This document shows, one piece after another, positions 27,265 through 36,937 of a stretch of 64,000 nt of DNA (position 1 is its first letter; each line of letters begins with the position of its first letter). The DNA is from CAG-411 sp963643465 (lineage in GTDB: Bacteria > Bacillota > Clostridia > Lachnospirales > Lachnospiraceae): assembly GCA_963643465.1 (NCBI GenBank), contig CAVIJT010000001.1:124001-188000 (forward strand), given 5' to 3'. Under the pieces are notes generated by a model, which saw only the letters and a program-made list of their open reading frames with translations, was not told the origin of the DNA and made no database searches. The translations under genes were made by a program, and so were the position numbers.

Positions 27265-28362
27265 TTACAAGATAGAACGTGTGTAATGATTTTTTATAGG
27301 TTGTCGAACATAACCAGCTAACTCCAACCTTACTAAAATAGAAAGTAACTGCGTCATTACCATATTAGTCTCTCGAAAAATTTGGTCTATATGCTTTGGT
27401 TCTAAAGATAAGGTAGAATAGACTATTTTTTCCGTTGCGTCAAGAGACTCCGGTTGCTGTACCCTTTTACAGTTTTCTGCTATTTCTTGAAGATGAAAAT
27501 TGCTAATGATATCCTCTGGACAAGTAACCAGTTCAGCTCCCTGCTTTAATAAATTAAGACACCCCTCACTCAAGGAATCACCTACACGTCCCGGCACTGC
27601 GAATACGTCCTTTCCCTGCTCCAATGCCCAATCTGCAGTAATCAAAGAACCACTTTTTTCTCTGGCTTCTATTACAAGTATAGCATCACTCAATCCACTG
27701 ATAATCCGATTTCGCATAGGAAATTGAAAGCCCTTCCCCTTTACTCCCGGTGCATATTCAGATAATATGCCACCTTTTTGTTGTAAATGCATATACAATT
27801 CATAGTTTTCCCTTGGATAACACACATCGATACCAGAACCAAGAACGGCATAGGTAGCTACTTTCCCTCTTAATGCTCCCCAGTGAGCATAACAATCGAT
27901 TCCATATGCCATGCCACTGATAACCTGTATTCCCACATGAGATAATACTCTTCCAAACCACTGTGCCAATTCTTTCCCATAAGAAGTACAATTTCTTGCT
28001 CCTACTATAGCAACCGATACTCTATTTTCCTCCGGCAATTTTCCCCGAAAAAACAAGGAATATGGAGATTTTTCAATTACACGAAGTTTTTGGGGATATG
28101 CTTTATCATGAATAGATATAAGCCCAATATTTTTCTTTTGCATTTTTTCATATTCTCGCTTTACACGCTCACTATCTCGCGAAAACACTACTGCTTCCGC
28201 CTCTGATTGTGTAATACATCCAGACGATTCTAAAGCTGTTTTTCCACTTTGAAATACTTCTCTCTCACTTCCAAAAAACTCTAATAATTTCCCAATTTTC
28301 ACCACTCCTATTTTAGGAATGGTTGACATCCAGTATTCTAATTCTTTCTGCGTTAATTCCAT
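27265..28362 (-). CDS. dprA: DNA processing protein DprA/Smf
   Basis: DprA loads RecA onto single-stranded DNA taken up during transformation and is also common in non-competent bacteria. The 365-aa product has an N-terminal helical region, the Rossmann-like core with VAIVGARNCTSYGKELAQWF, GIQVISGMAYGID, GSGIDVCYPRENYEL and FAVPGRVGDSLSEGCLNLL, and a C-terminal winged-helix segment. The ATG at 28362 has GAGAGGG upstream and overlaps the comM stop by 10 bases, so the two are coupled. The order comM-dprA-topA is a common Gram-positive arrangement. Confidence 0.95.
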   Translation of the reverse strand: MELTQKELEYWMSTIPKIGVVKIGKLLEFFGSEREVFQSGKTALESSGCITQSEAEAVVFSRDSERVKREYEKMQKKNIGLISIHDKAYPQKLRVIEKSPYSLFFRGKLPEENRVSVAIVGARNCTSYGKELAQWFGRVLSHVGIQVISGMAYGIDCYAHWGALRGKVATYAVLGSGIDVCYPRENYELYMHLQQKGGILSEYAPGVKGKGFQFPMRNRIISGLSDAILVIEAREKSGSLITADWALEQGKDVFAVPGRVGDSLSEGCLNLLKQGAELVTCPEDIISNFHLQEIAENCKRVQQPESLDATEKIVYSTLSLEPKHIDQIFRETNMVMTQLLSILVRLELAGYVRQPIKNHYTRSIL

Positions 28363-29891
28363 AATCCCTCTCCCCAATATTTTGAATCCAATCCTCTATA
28401 ACAAATCGCCTCACTTAAATGATGACTAAAAATTCGTTCTGACTCCTCTAAATCAGCAATTGTCCTTGCTACCTTCAAAATTCGATGATAGGATCTGGCA
28501 CTTAATTTCATATGTTCAAAAACTTGTCCCATTAACTCCTGCTCTTTTTCCCCAAGAGAACAATATTGTTCCACCTGACCTGCTGTAAGTTCTCCATTAT
28601 ACCGAATAGACTCCATAGCATACCGTTCTAATTGGATATGCCTTGCTCTTTTTACCCGTTCCCTAATCTGCGCAGAACTTTCTCCTTTGCTTCTGCAAGA
28701 TAAATCTTTATACTTTATTTCTAAAGCCTCCACACAAAGGTCAATGCGATCCAAAAGAGGTCTGCTAATTTTATTTAGGTAGCGCCGAATCTGATATTCG
28801 GAACATTTGCATCTGGTTCGATCCGGATAATACCCACATTTGCATGGATTCATGGCCGCAACCAGCATAAATTTTGCCGGATAAGTGTAACTTCCCTGAA
28901 TCCGAGAAATGGTAATCTTTTTCTCTTCCAAAGGCTGTCTAAGCATTTCTAATGTGTTTCCATTAAACTCTGGAAGTTCATCCAAAAACAATACACCTCC
29001 ATCACTAAGAGAAATCTCTCCAGGCTTTGCCCCATATCCACCGCCAATCAACGAAACAGATGTAATGGAATGATGGGGACTACGAAAAGGTCGTTTTTTT
29101 ACAAAGGTATGTTCCTCATCTAAAAGTCCTGAGATACTGTATACTTTTGAAATCTCCAAACTTTCCTCAAAAGTCAATTCAGGCATAATGGACGGAATTC
29201 GCTTTGCAAGCATCGTTTTTCCTGCTCCCGGCGGTCCAATCATCAATACATTATGGGCTCCTGCCACAGCAATTTCTAACGCCCTTTTCACCATGTCCTG
29301 CCCAATAACCTCTGAAAAATCTTCACCAATGCCTTCCTCTTCATAAAAAAAGTCTGGAGATTGCGCAGTAGGAAGCGAGTGTGTACCTACAAAATAATCC
29401 ACCAATTCTTGCAAATTTGTTACTCCAATAACACACAACCCCTTCACCATAGCTGCCTCTGTCTCATTTTCTTTTGGAACAATACAGCGCTTAATATGGT
29501 GTTTCTTAGCAACACAAGCCATAGGCAATACCCCAGACACACCTTTAATACTTCCGTCCAGACTTAATTCACCAACAAACAGGGTGTCTTCTAAGCAATC
29601 CTTTGGAACATAGCCAAATGCTGATAATAATGCTACAGAAATAGCTAAATCAAACGCCGTCCCCTCTTTTCGTATATCTGCGGGAGATAAATTGACTGTT
29701 ATATGTTTGGTTGGGATTCGATAACCAGAATTCCGTATAGAAATACGGACGCGGTCTTTGGCCTCTCTCGTCTCTGAACTGAGTAAGCCTACTAAAGAAA
29801 ACATAGGAAGTCCATCGCATACATCAACTTCCACTGAAATGACATGTGCATCAATTCCCTGAATCGCTGCACAATATGTTTGAAAAAACAT
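28353..29891 (-). CDS. comM: Mg-chelatase-like AAA+ ATPase ComM/YifB
   Basis: ComM/YifB proteins are hexameric AAA+ helicases; in Vibrio ComM helps branch migration during natural transformation. The 512-aa product has an N-terminal Lon-like domain (DGLPMFSLVGLLSSETREAK), Walker A GPPGAGKTMLAKR, the Mg-chelatase stretch FRSPHHSITSVSLIGGGYGA, Walker B LFLDELPEF, a cysteine cluster CKCGYYPDRTRCKC and a C-terminal domain (LSARSYHRILKVARTIADLE). The ATG at 29891 follows AAAGGAG. The ATG at 29906 overlaps that site and is not used. Confidence 0.94.
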   Translation of the reverse strand: MFFQTYCAAIQGIDAHVISVEVDVCDGLPMFSLVGLLSSETREAKDRVRISIRNSGYRIPTKHITVNLSPADIRKEGTAFDLAISVALLSAFGYVPKDCLEDTLFVGELSLDGSIKGVSGVLPMACVAKKHHIKRCIVPKENETEAAMVKGLCVIGVTNLQELVDYFVGTHSLPTAQSPDFFYEEEGIGEDFSEVIGQDMVKRALEIAVAGAHNVLMIGPPGAGKTMLAKRIPSIMPELTFEESLEISKVYSISGLLDEEHTFVKKRPFRSPHHSITSVSLIGGGYGAKPGEISLSDGGVLFLDELPEFNGNTLEMLRQPLEEKKITISRIQGSYTYPAKFMLVAAMNPCKCGYYPDRTRCKCSEYQIRRYLNKISRPLLDRIDLCVEALEIKYKDLSCRSKGESSAQIRERVKRARHIQLERYAMESIRYNGELTAGQVEQYCSLGEKEQELMGQVFEHMKLSARSYHRILKVARTIADLEESERIFSHHLSEAICYRGLDSKYWGEGLWN

Positions 29892-29946
29892 AAAGACTCC
29901 TTTCATCGCAAAGATGAAAGTATATTACCTTTTTCGATTATAACAA

Positions 29947-29975
29947 AGAAAAGCGCCTCATTCAAGCGCTTTTCT
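29947..29975 (-). terminator. Terminator between nrdR and comM
   Basis: A perfect 10-bp stem (AGAAAAGCGC with GCGCTTTTCT) with a 9-base loop. Read on the minus strand it continues into TTTGTTA. It lies about 65 bp after the nrdR stop and should end the ylmC-nrdR transcript before comM. Confidence 0.7.
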
Positions 29976-30040
29976 CATTATTCCTATTCACATCTTACGA
30001 AATAGAACCTATCATGCAATCCCACTCATAAGAAACATTG

Positions 30041-30496
30041 CTATTTTCCATTCTGTAATTTCTCAATCTCTTTACGGAAACTGTCCATATCCACAAAATC
30101 ACGATATACAGAAGCAAATCGAATATATGCCACTGCATCTAACTTTTCCAGCCTCTCTAATACCATCTCACCAATTTCTTTGGTTGATATCTCTTTTTCC
30201 TCTCTCTGAAAAATAGCTGCTTCAATCCCATCTAGCAAATTGTCCTGCTCCTCCATAGATACCGGACGTTTGATACAAGAGCGGAACACACCTTCCTTTA
30301 ATTTTAGTCGATCATACGGCTCTCTTGTCTGATCCTTTTTTATTACCACAACTGGTAAAATTTCCACATTCTCATAGGTGGTAAATCGTTTGGAACAAGC
30401 CTCACATTGACGACGTCTGCGAATGGAACTATCATCATCTGACGGTCTTGAATCGATTACCTTTGTATTCTCTTTTCCACAAAATGGACACTTCAT
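30041..30496 (-). CDS. nrdR: Ribonucleotide reductase repressor NrdR
   Basis: NrdR represses ribonucleotide reductase genes in response to ATP/dATP. The 151-aa product starts with the zinc ribbon (MKCPFCGKENTKVIDSRPSD with CEACSKRFTTYE), followed by the ATP-cone domain (VVVIKKDQTREPYDRLKLKE, VLERLEKLDAVAYIRFASVY). Length and both domains are complete. It follows the ylmC-like gene by 45 bp and is followed by a terminator. No NrdR box search was done, and no nrd genes lie in this window. Confidence 0.96.
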   Translation of the reverse strand: MKCPFCGKENTKVIDSRPSDDDSSIRRRRQCEACSKRFTTYENVEILPVVVIKKDQTREPYDRLKLKEGVFRSCIKRPVSMEEQDNLLDGIEAAIFQREEKEISTKEIGEMVLERLEKLDAVAYIRFASVYRDFVDMDSFRKEIEKLQNGK

Positions 30497-30541
30497 CTCA
30501 AACCCTCTAACTTTCTATCAATAATTGTATATTTCTTTGTC

Positions 30542-30805
30542 TTAGCAGAATTTACCTTTTTTCAGACAATCTTCTACTCGTATTTCTACTAAAATAACAT
30601 CTGGTCCAATGTTCCTAATACATCCATACGGAATGACATATTCCTGATCTCTACCAAGAATTCCCCATAACTTACAAGGTCCGGGAACAATCAATGCCAA
30701 AATACATCCTTGTTCCAGACAAAATTCAATATCGGTCACAAAACCCAAGCGTCTTCCGTCACACAAGTTAATGACTTCCTTTTGGCGCAATTCGCAAATT
30801 CTCAT
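30542..30805 (-). CDS. YlmC/YmxH-family PRC-barrel protein
   Basis: Small 87-aa protein of the YlmC/YmxH family, a PRC-barrel-like fold linked by family name to sporulation, with no known biochemical activity. The diagnostic pattern is MRICELRQKEVINLCDGRRL, then GFVTDIEF, a central PGPCKLWGILGRDQEYVIPY and CIRNIGPDVILVE. GAGAGGGGCG precedes the ATG. It is read before nrdR. Its presence fits a spore-former or a lineage derived from one, but it is not proof of sporulation. Confidence 0.85.
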   Translation of the reverse strand: MRICELRQKEVINLCDGRRLGFVTDIEFCLEQGCILALIVPGPCKLWGILGRDQEYVIPYGCIRNIGPDVILVEIRVEDCLKKGKFC

Positions 30806-30880
30806 GAAATCGCCCCTCTCTACCCTATCTTATGCGTTAAGAAGGGTAAATATGTTACAACAAATTCATAAGAAAAAAGG

Positions 30881-30902
30881 GAAAGGGAAACTGCATCTTT
30901 CC
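30881..30902 (-). terminator. Weak terminator after the GtrB-like gene
   Basis: On the minus strand a short stem, GGAAA with TTTCC around a 7-base loop at 30886–30902, is followed by CTTTCCC and then a run of six T residues near 30873–30878. It lies about 15–30 bp after the stop of the glycosyltransferase. The stem is short, so the call rests mainly on position. Confidence 0.35.
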
Positions 30903-30916
30903 TATTTGGTTGCTTT

Positions 30917-31882
30917 CTATTTTGCATCATACTCTGTATCATTTATAAAACGTTCTACAATAAATCTTGGTCTCTGTTTTGCTTCCATATAAATCTTTCC
31001 AACGTATTCCCCAATAATTCCAAGAGCAATCATTTGTACTCCGCCTACAAACCAAACAGAAATCAAAATGCTAGACCATCCCGGAACGGTGGCTCCCATA
31101 AAATAGCGAACTACCGTATAAACCATCATAATCAACGCAATAATGAAAAACAATACACCTCCAGTAGTAACAAAACGAATTGGCTTTGTACTAAGAGATG
31201 TAATACCTTCCATAGCAAATGATAACATTTTCTTTAAAGGATATTTACTCTCGCCTGCAAAACGTTCATTCCTCTCATATGTAACCACTGTAGAAGGATA
31301 ACCAATCATAGGAACAATTCCACGCAGGAACAAATTCACTTCTTTATACTGCGCTAATCCTGCTAATGCTCTTTTGCTCATTAATCTGCAATCTGCATGA
31401 TTAAATACTACTTCGCCGCCAAGTGCATTTGTTAATTTATAAAAACTCTCTGCAGTGGTGCGCTTAAACCAAGTGTCTTTATCTCTGGCACTTCTGGCAC
31501 CATAAACTACATCATTTCCTTTATAATATTCTTCCAGCATAGCATCAATTACACCGATATCGTCCTGCAAATCTGCATCCATAGAAATAACCATATCCGC
31601 ATAATTCTTTGCTTCCATTAATCCAGCAAGCAGTGCATTTTGATGTCCACGATTACGGCTCAAATTGATACCAGAGTACATCTTGTCCTTCTCATGAAGT
31701 TCCTGAATAATACTCCATGTTCGATCTCTTGATCCATCATTTACAAATACAATACGACTCTTGCTGCTAATCTTTCCCTCTGAAATCAACGTTTGATACT
31801 TCTGTTTTAACTGTCTTGCAGTCTCTGGAAGCACCTCTTCTTCATTGTAACATGGCAATACCATGTATAAAATATGGCTCAT
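30917..31882 (-). CDS. GtrB/DPM1-like polyprenyl-phosphate glycosyltransferase (GT2)
   Basis: Family 2 transferase expected to load a sugar onto undecaprenyl phosphate, giving the donor used by GT-C enzymes outside the membrane. The 321-aa product begins MSHILYMVLPCYNEEEVLPE. It has FVNDGSRDRTW, SRNRGHQNALLAG and the DAD-like motif in MVISMDADLQDDIGV. Two C-terminal transmembrane helices lie at about residues 230–255 and 265–290, with the end IGEYVGKIYMEAKQRPRF typical of the GtrB group. AGGAGG lies before the ATG. It may serve the GT39-like protein at 33057–34898. The sugar cannot be read from sequence. Confidence 0.9.
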   Translation of the reverse strand: MSHILYMVLPCYNEEEVLPETARQLKQKYQTLISEGKISSKSRIVFVNDGSRDRTWSIIQELHEKDKMYSGINLSRNRGHQNALLAGLMEAKNYADMVISMDADLQDDIGVIDAMLEEYYKGNDVVYGARSARDKDTWFKRTTAESFYKLTNALGGEVVFNHADCRLMSKRALAGLAQYKEVNLFLRGIVPMIGYPSTVVTYERNERFAGESKYPLKKMLSFAMEGITSLSTKPIRFVTTGGVLFFIIALIMMVYTVVRYFMGATVPGWSSILISVWFVGGVQMIALGIIGEYVGKIYMEAKQRPRFIVERFINDTEYDAK

Positions 31883-31923
31883 CCTAAAAACCTCCTAGTA
31901 ACTGTCGTTTCAAACCTACTTCT

Positions 31924-31932
31924 ATTATAACA
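31924..31932 (-). promoter_or_regulatory. Extended -10 element before the GtrB-like gene
   Basis: On the minus strand TATAAT (31924–31929) is preceded by TGT, an extended -10, about 40 bases before the ATG at 31882. I found no good -35 at the right distance. It would give this gene its own start in addition to read-through from the genes above. Confidence 0.4.
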
Positions 31933-32002
31933 TACTTTTTCTCAACTTCCTACAAACAATTTAACTTACAAAATATTTCCAAGATATACCTTCTTATAAC
32001 TT

Positions 32003-32032
32003 GTTACAGTTCGCAGGTATATGAACTGTAAC
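32003..32032 (-). repeat. Stem-loop at the end of the acyltransferase gene
   Basis: GTTACAGTTC (32003–32012) and GAACTGTAAC (32023–32032) form a perfect 10-bp stem with a 10-base loop that touches the stop codon of the upstream-read gene. No T run follows on the minus strand, so it is better seen as an intercistronic stem-loop (RNA stability or partial pausing) than as a terminator. Confidence 0.5.
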
Positions 32033-33045
32033 TATAACTTTCTATTGCTGGTATACATATGTACAATAGCGTTTGATATTTTCTCTATAATTAAACAAAG
32101 TAACAACGTAATTATTACTATAAGAATCGGTTTCCCCCACCAATACCATTGCGGATAGTTCACTCCAGATAAGTATCTGCGTTCAATGGCAGTCATACCA
32201 TCCCGAATAAAAATATGATATAAATACACATTCATAGAATATTTTTCTCCAATTTTGTAACATATATTTCCTTTTCCAAAATCAGGGTACTTTTGCGCCA
32301 ATAAAAACAAAGCCATTGCAGAGAACAAAAGCAGATATTCAAATATATTAACATAGGGAGTTGTAATTCCCATCACATCCGCCAATACATGCAGTACAAT
32401 TCCACTAAATGCAGCCACAATAAACCATACACTTTTCACTGAAGCAATCCATCTAATATGCTGTCGTATCCAATATCCAAAAAAGAAAAACAAAAAACCG
32501 CTAAACCAATAGCTTAATAACAAATGATGATCATTTGTCTGTGTAGCTACAATTCCCCTTCCTAAAAAACTAACTATCATACATGGATATAAAAGTCTTA
32601 CTTTCCCAATTTTCCCAAAAATCCAAAAAGTAATATAGGCATATAACAAAGCAACCATAAACCATAAATGACCAGCTCCAGTAAAATCTGTATCATTTAA
32701 GATAATTAATTTTGCCACATTTTTTATATTTAAGTCTCGAATAACTTCTCTCACACTATCTCCAACAAAAGCAGTACGAATTATCAGAAATAAGTAGTAT
32801 AACACTAATGCAATTCCTGTTATCTTAGCCGTTCGCCAGATTTTCTTCGGTGTTTTAGCTACTTCCACTTCTAAATTGCCTTGATATAAATAAAATCCAG
32901 CAATCATAAAAAACATAGGCACTACCCAACTAAACAAATATTTTGTTTCCTCACCCAGAGTCCCTGGAAATGTCCAGTGCATAAAAACAACACCAATACA
33001 TCCAATTCCCTTTAAAAAATTCAAACAATCATTTTTTTTGTTCAT
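32032..33045 (-). CDS. Acyltransferase-3 family membrane protein
   Basis: Polytopic protein of 337 aa with about ten membrane helices, of the acyltransferase-3 (OafA/WecH-like) family, which acetylates or otherwise acylates surface sugars. The N-terminal signature is present (LNFLKGIGCIGVVFMHWTFP, with the catalytic-type His in FMHW), as is MFFMIAGFYLYQG. It is a close paralogue of the product of 36938–37945: both carry FPGT.G, AKxTPxK and LNDTD...HLWF. The ATG has AGAGGT upstream and lies 11 bp after the GT39-like gene. The acceptor is unknown. Confidence 0.85.
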   Translation of the reverse strand: MNKKNDCLNFLKGIGCIGVVFMHWTFPGTLGEETKYLFSWVVPMFFMIAGFYLYQGNLEVEVAKTPKKIWRTAKITGIALVLYYLFLIIRTAFVGDSVREVIRDLNIKNVAKLIILNDTDFTGAGHLWFMVALLYAYITFWIFGKIGKVRLLYPCMIVSFLGRGIVATQTNDHHLLLSYWFSGFLFFFFGYWIRQHIRWIASVKSVWFIVAAFSGIVLHVLADVMGITTPYVNIFEYLLLFSAMALFLLAQKYPDFGKGNICYKIGEKYSMNVYLYHIFIRDGMTAIERRYLSGVNYPQWYWWGKPILIVIITLLLCLIIEKISNAIVHMYTSNRKL

Positions 33046-33056
33046 GTTATTACCTC

Positions 33057-34898
33057 TTATTCTGCCTGAAGTTTATAAATTCTCACCTTGTATTCCATAT
33101 AAAATTCTCCCATATCTGTATATGTTACTCCATTTGCGTCGGCAAATGCCTCTATATCTGTTCCGTCTTCTTTTGCAACAAAGTACACATCTCCATACTC
33201 GTTTAATAGTGCATGCACCTCTTCTACAGAAGCTATATTATCCAATTCTCCATATACTTTTTTTAATAAGTTATCATTTCTATCATCTAACTCCTCTTTC
33301 TGTCGATTCCATAACAAACTTTTGGCTCCTGAAAGAACCTGTATGTTATCCTGCACATGATAATTGTCAGAGACAAATACTACCTCTTTTGATTCTTCTA
33401 ATAACTTGTAAATTTTCTCTGTTTCTGTATATTCATACACCTCTTCTTTTATAAATAGTCCACTATTAAGCACAAACATAGTAACCAAAACAAAAATCAA
33501 CAATTTCTTTGCATTTTCACGTTTCAATTCTTTGGTTGCAATCATCACACCAAACCACAAGCAGCCAATAGATGGAATCACATACCGAATCACAAAAACA
33601 GGGCGTATTAAAATAGAAGCAAGAACACCTGCCCCAATTACTCCAACTGGCACACAAATACCTGTTAAAGCATAATATACAGAAAATTTGTTTATTTTTT
33701 TCTCTGCAAACATACTCCAAACAAGAATAAGAATTACCAACAACAATACGTTATGGTCAAATAAATAAGAAAAATAAGATATAATTGTGCGGGTTCCAAT
33801 CTTGTTAATCCAATAATTATCACTTACCGTTTGGGCCTGCTTAAAAAATACAAATAACCATGGTAAATATCCAACAATTGTTGTTATTGCTGCAATAAAC
33901 CAACGTAACAACAATTCTCTTCTTTTCCAAAGAAGCCAAAGGAATAACATACCATATACAACTGCCACTCCCAGACACGCATAATAATGGGTATATGCAG
34001 CCGCAAGACTGACAATCACAAATAAGCACCAATTCACAATTTTATTTTGAACAATAATATCACTCATAAATACTAAGGAAAGGGTAACAAACAACAATGC
34101 CCAACTATACATTCGAATTTCCACACCATTGGAAATCAAATAAGAAACAGATACTGTAGAAAGAACCCATACTGCCGAAACAAATGTACCCCATTGTTTT
34201 CTCAATTTTGTCAATGCAACCACAACTAAAATGATACATGGTATTACAGAAAACAATTTCGACAATACAGTAATCACACTACCACTAAAAAATATTTTCC
34301 AAAAATCAATCCATATTTTTAATAAAATATAATATAATGGCGGATGCACATCTATTGCAGTCAAATGAATCATCTCTGTATAATTATGTCTCAACATAGC
34401 TAACGTAAAGGATTCATCTACCCAAATCCCCTTACCAAAACAAAATATAAGTTGTAGGATAATTCCTATTGCTGTACAAATATAGCAAATTCTTTCACAC
34501 CATACTTTAGAAATTAACCATCTATCCCCAGTCTGCTTCATCCACTGACAAAACCAAGCTAAAAATGGTAGCACACATGCCATTCCGAGCACTGTAAGAA
34601 GCATCATTCCTATTTTTGCATGGAAGCCAATTGATGCAAAGATTTGATGACACAGTTCACTATCATGCCAACGAATATAGAAAATCACACCGTTTATAAG
34701 GCTCATACACGCTGTACACATAAATGTACTTGGATTTCGTAACAATTTAAAAATAGATTCTGTATTCTTTGATGTTACAATAATTCCCACAAAGAATAGA
34801 AGCAGAAGTCCACCTATTGCTACAGCAATCTTACCATCTGCTGCTCCCATAAAAACTAAAATAAATGCTGATAGTATTAGTCCAATCTTTTTTAACAT
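33057..34898 (-). CDS. GT-C membrane glycosyltransferase (GT39-like)
   Basis: Integral membrane protein of 613 aa with about 12 hydrophobic segments and a short soluble C-terminal domain (about residues 510–613). The first extracytoplasmic loop has GIWVDESFTLAMLRHNYTEM, then VHPPLYYILLKIW, the acidic-residue and HPPLYY pattern of GT39/ArnT-type enzymes that use lipid-linked sugars. It should act on the outer face of the membrane, perhaps with donor made by the GtrB-like gene two positions downstream. AAAGGAG precedes the ATG. Donor and acceptor cannot be predicted. Confidence 0.75.
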   Translation of the reverse strand: MLKKIGLILSAFILVFMGAADGKIAVAIGGLLLLFFVGIIVTSKNTESIFKLLRNPSTFMCTACMSLINGVIFYIRWHDSELCHQIFASIGFHAKIGMMLLTVLGMACVLPFLAWFCQWMKQTGDRWLISKVWCERICYICTAIGIILQLIFCFGKGIWVDESFTLAMLRHNYTEMIHLTAIDVHPPLYYILLKIWIDFWKIFFSGSVITVLSKLFSVIPCIILVVVALTKLRKQWGTFVSAVWVLSTVSVSYLISNGVEIRMYSWALLFVTLSLVFMSDIIVQNKIVNWCLFVIVSLAAAYTHYYACLGVAVVYGMLFLWLLWKRRELLLRWFIAAITTIVGYLPWLFVFFKQAQTVSDNYWINKIGTRTIISYFSYLFDHNVLLLVILILVWSMFAEKKINKFSVYYALTGICVPVGVIGAGVLASILIRPVFVIRYVIPSIGCLWFGVMIATKELKRENAKKLLIFVLVTMFVLNSGLFIKEEVYEYTETEKIYKLLEESKEVVFVSDNYHVQDNIQVLSGAKSLLWNRQKEELDDRNDNLLKKVYGELDNIASVEEVHALLNEYGDVYFVAKEDGTDIEAFADANGVTYTDMGEFYMEYKVRIYKLQAE

Positions 34899-34922
34899 TT
34901 GTATTTTCTCCTTTTTCTATAA

Positions 34923-36911
34923 CTATTTTTTATGTTTTAAGTAAAAAAGGCTACCTATCATAATACAAAACATAACACTTACACATATGATAACGATACT
35001 ATTTGCCATCACAAATTTTCTAATTCTGTATTTCAATGGTAACTGAAAATTCTCATCTTCCACCCAGTATCCCATAAATTTTCTATTTGTGTTAATAACT
35101 TCTCCACTTAAATCACATGGTTCACCTGTATCCTCATCATACCATCCCTTAAATACATATCCCGGATATTCTCCTATTTCAAGAAAATCTGAAAATACAC
35201 TTCCTTTTTCCACTGAAACATAATATTTGGCATACTGTGGGTAGCTCATATGAATACATATACTACACGATGCCTCTTCCTCACCCCAAATGCTGTCACA
35301 AAAGGAAAGTCTCGCCTCTAAATAATTTCTAATCTCCTCCATACTTTCTTCTAATGTTATGTAATCCGCATTTTTCAAATTTTCAAAAGTTATGTTCCCC
35401 CATCGCACTCCATTTAATAGATATGCTGTTTCTATTTCCTCAAAATACTCATCTATTTTAGTTTCCAAAACTTGTGATACAATTTTTCTAAAATTGGATG
35501 TATATTCCTTTTTCACCGCTTGTAAAAAAGTTTCATTCTCATATAAATTTTTGTAAAAACTACATGTAGCAACATACAATACATCCGCTTTTACCTCTTC
35601 TTCTTCCCATCCTAATTCAGACCCCAAAGCCAAATCAAAATCCCATATAGGACCTGCATAGACTTTACTATCCACCTTATCACTATCTTTGTAATAATAA
35701 AAACTTGCCTGTTCCGTATTTCCAAACACTTCTTGCATCAAATAATACTCCACCCAAGACGGAAGATCGATGTACTTTGTGATTTCCTCATTGTTTAAAT
35801 TACTATCAATATTTGCAAAAACATCCGCAATATATTCTATTTGCGCTTTTGAACATTCTTCTGGATAGTCTATCGCAAAATATTCTTCTTGATTCAACTG
35901 AAAACAACTACTCTTTTCGTCCACACGTCCCGGTAATACAACTTCCGCTAAATATCCTCCAGTGATATCCTCAGGATCATTTTCAATAGAAAAACCTTTC
36001 CGTAACAATCCATCCTTTTTCTCTGAAAAACTGGAAAAGTCTTTCAATTCTTTTGTATTAACAGTTTCTGTATTCTTTTCAAGTTCTGTAAGAGCAAGTC
36101 TATTTTTCGCTACTTCTATCTTTTCACATAATAGATATAAACCTAAATATTCTCCATTTACATATAACTCTACATATTTAGCCTCTGGTGTATATGCCAT
36201 ATTGGTTTGTTGTGCTGCATCATACACTATTTTATTTCGTAAACTTGAACTATCCATACAATTAGAAAGCAATATCCATTTTTTTGCTTCTCCCATGTCT
36301 AATAATGCAGCTTCTTCTTCTAATTTAATTCCATAGGATTTTTTATCGGCTAACCAAGTGGAATTTCCTCTTCCATGAATACTAGCAAGATTTCCTTCAT
36401 ACAGCATAGAAGCATCGTCACTTATTATTCGAAGGGTTCCAGAACCTTCATTCTCTTTATTTGCATTTACTTTTTTTAAGGTTGTATCTTCTAATGTAAT
36501 GGAAAGGGTTGGCAATTTTTCAGATTTCATAATTACCACAGTTTCTTTTTTTATTTTTTGACCAAATGTATTAGAAAGTTCAATGGAATACTCTTGATTT
36601 AACACCAAATTTTCACAAAAATGTTTTTCTGTATATTCCTCACCATCAATTTGTATGGAATAGCCTTTACTGCTAGTTACATATACCTTTTTCAAATCAA
36701 AGTATGATGGCAAAAACGCATAATATCTCCCGTCTGTGTTATATAAAAAAACTTTTTCCTGCTCTGTTGCAGATGTATCCATAAAAGAAAAATATATAGA
36801 ATCCAAACTCTTATCATTTTCTTGCTTCACACATATTGCAGATGCTCCACCACAAATAAACACACCTATAATTACCAAAAGTAATATAACTACATTTTTT
36901 TTCTCTTTCAT
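34923..36911 (-). CDS. Membrane-anchored CotH-type protein kinase
   Basis: The 662-aa product has an N-terminal membrane helix (about 6–28), a CotH kinase domain (about 135–545) and a single repeat-like module around FKGWYDEDTGEP (about 570–617, similar to Listeria–Bacteroides repeats). A C-terminal helix at about 635–657 precedes KHKK. CotH motifs are present: IHGRGNSTW (178–186), LLSNCMDSSSLRNK, YVELYVNGEYLGLYL (247–260) and PIWDFD (421–426). In Bacillus, CotH phosphorylates spore-coat proteins. Here the domain should face outwards between two membrane anchors, inside a glycan gene run, so its target is unknown. Confidence 0.85.
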   Translation of the reverse strand: MKEKKNVVILLLVIIGVFICGGASAICVKQENDKSLDSIYFSFMDTSATEQEKVFLYNTDGRYYAFLPSYFDLKKVYVTSSKGYSIQIDGEEYTEKHFCENLVLNQEYSIELSNTFGQKIKKETVVIMKSEKLPTLSITLEDTTLKKVNANKENEGSGTLRIISDDASMLYEGNLASIHGRGNSTWLADKKSYGIKLEEEAALLDMGEAKKWILLSNCMDSSSLRNKIVYDAAQQTNMAYTPEAKYVELYVNGEYLGLYLLCEKIEVAKNRLALTELEKNTETVNTKELKDFSSFSEKKDGLLRKGFSIENDPEDITGGYLAEVVLPGRVDEKSSCFQLNQEEYFAIDYPEECSKAQIEYIADVFANIDSNLNNEEITKYIDLPSWVEYYLMQEVFGNTEQASFYYYKDSDKVDSKVYAGPIWDFDLALGSELGWEEEEVKADVLYVATCSFYKNLYENETFLQAVKKEYTSNFRKIVSQVLETKIDEYFEEIETAYLLNGVRWGNITFENLKNADYITLEESMEEIRNYLEARLSFCDSIWGEEEASCSICIHMSYPQYAKYYVSVEKGSVFSDFLEIGEYPGYVFKGWYDEDTGEPCDLSGEVINTNRKFMGYWVEDENFQLPLKYRIRKFVMANSIVIICVSVMFCIMIGSLFYLKHKK

Positions 36912-36937
36912 ATCTATGCTCCTATCCGAACCACAAA

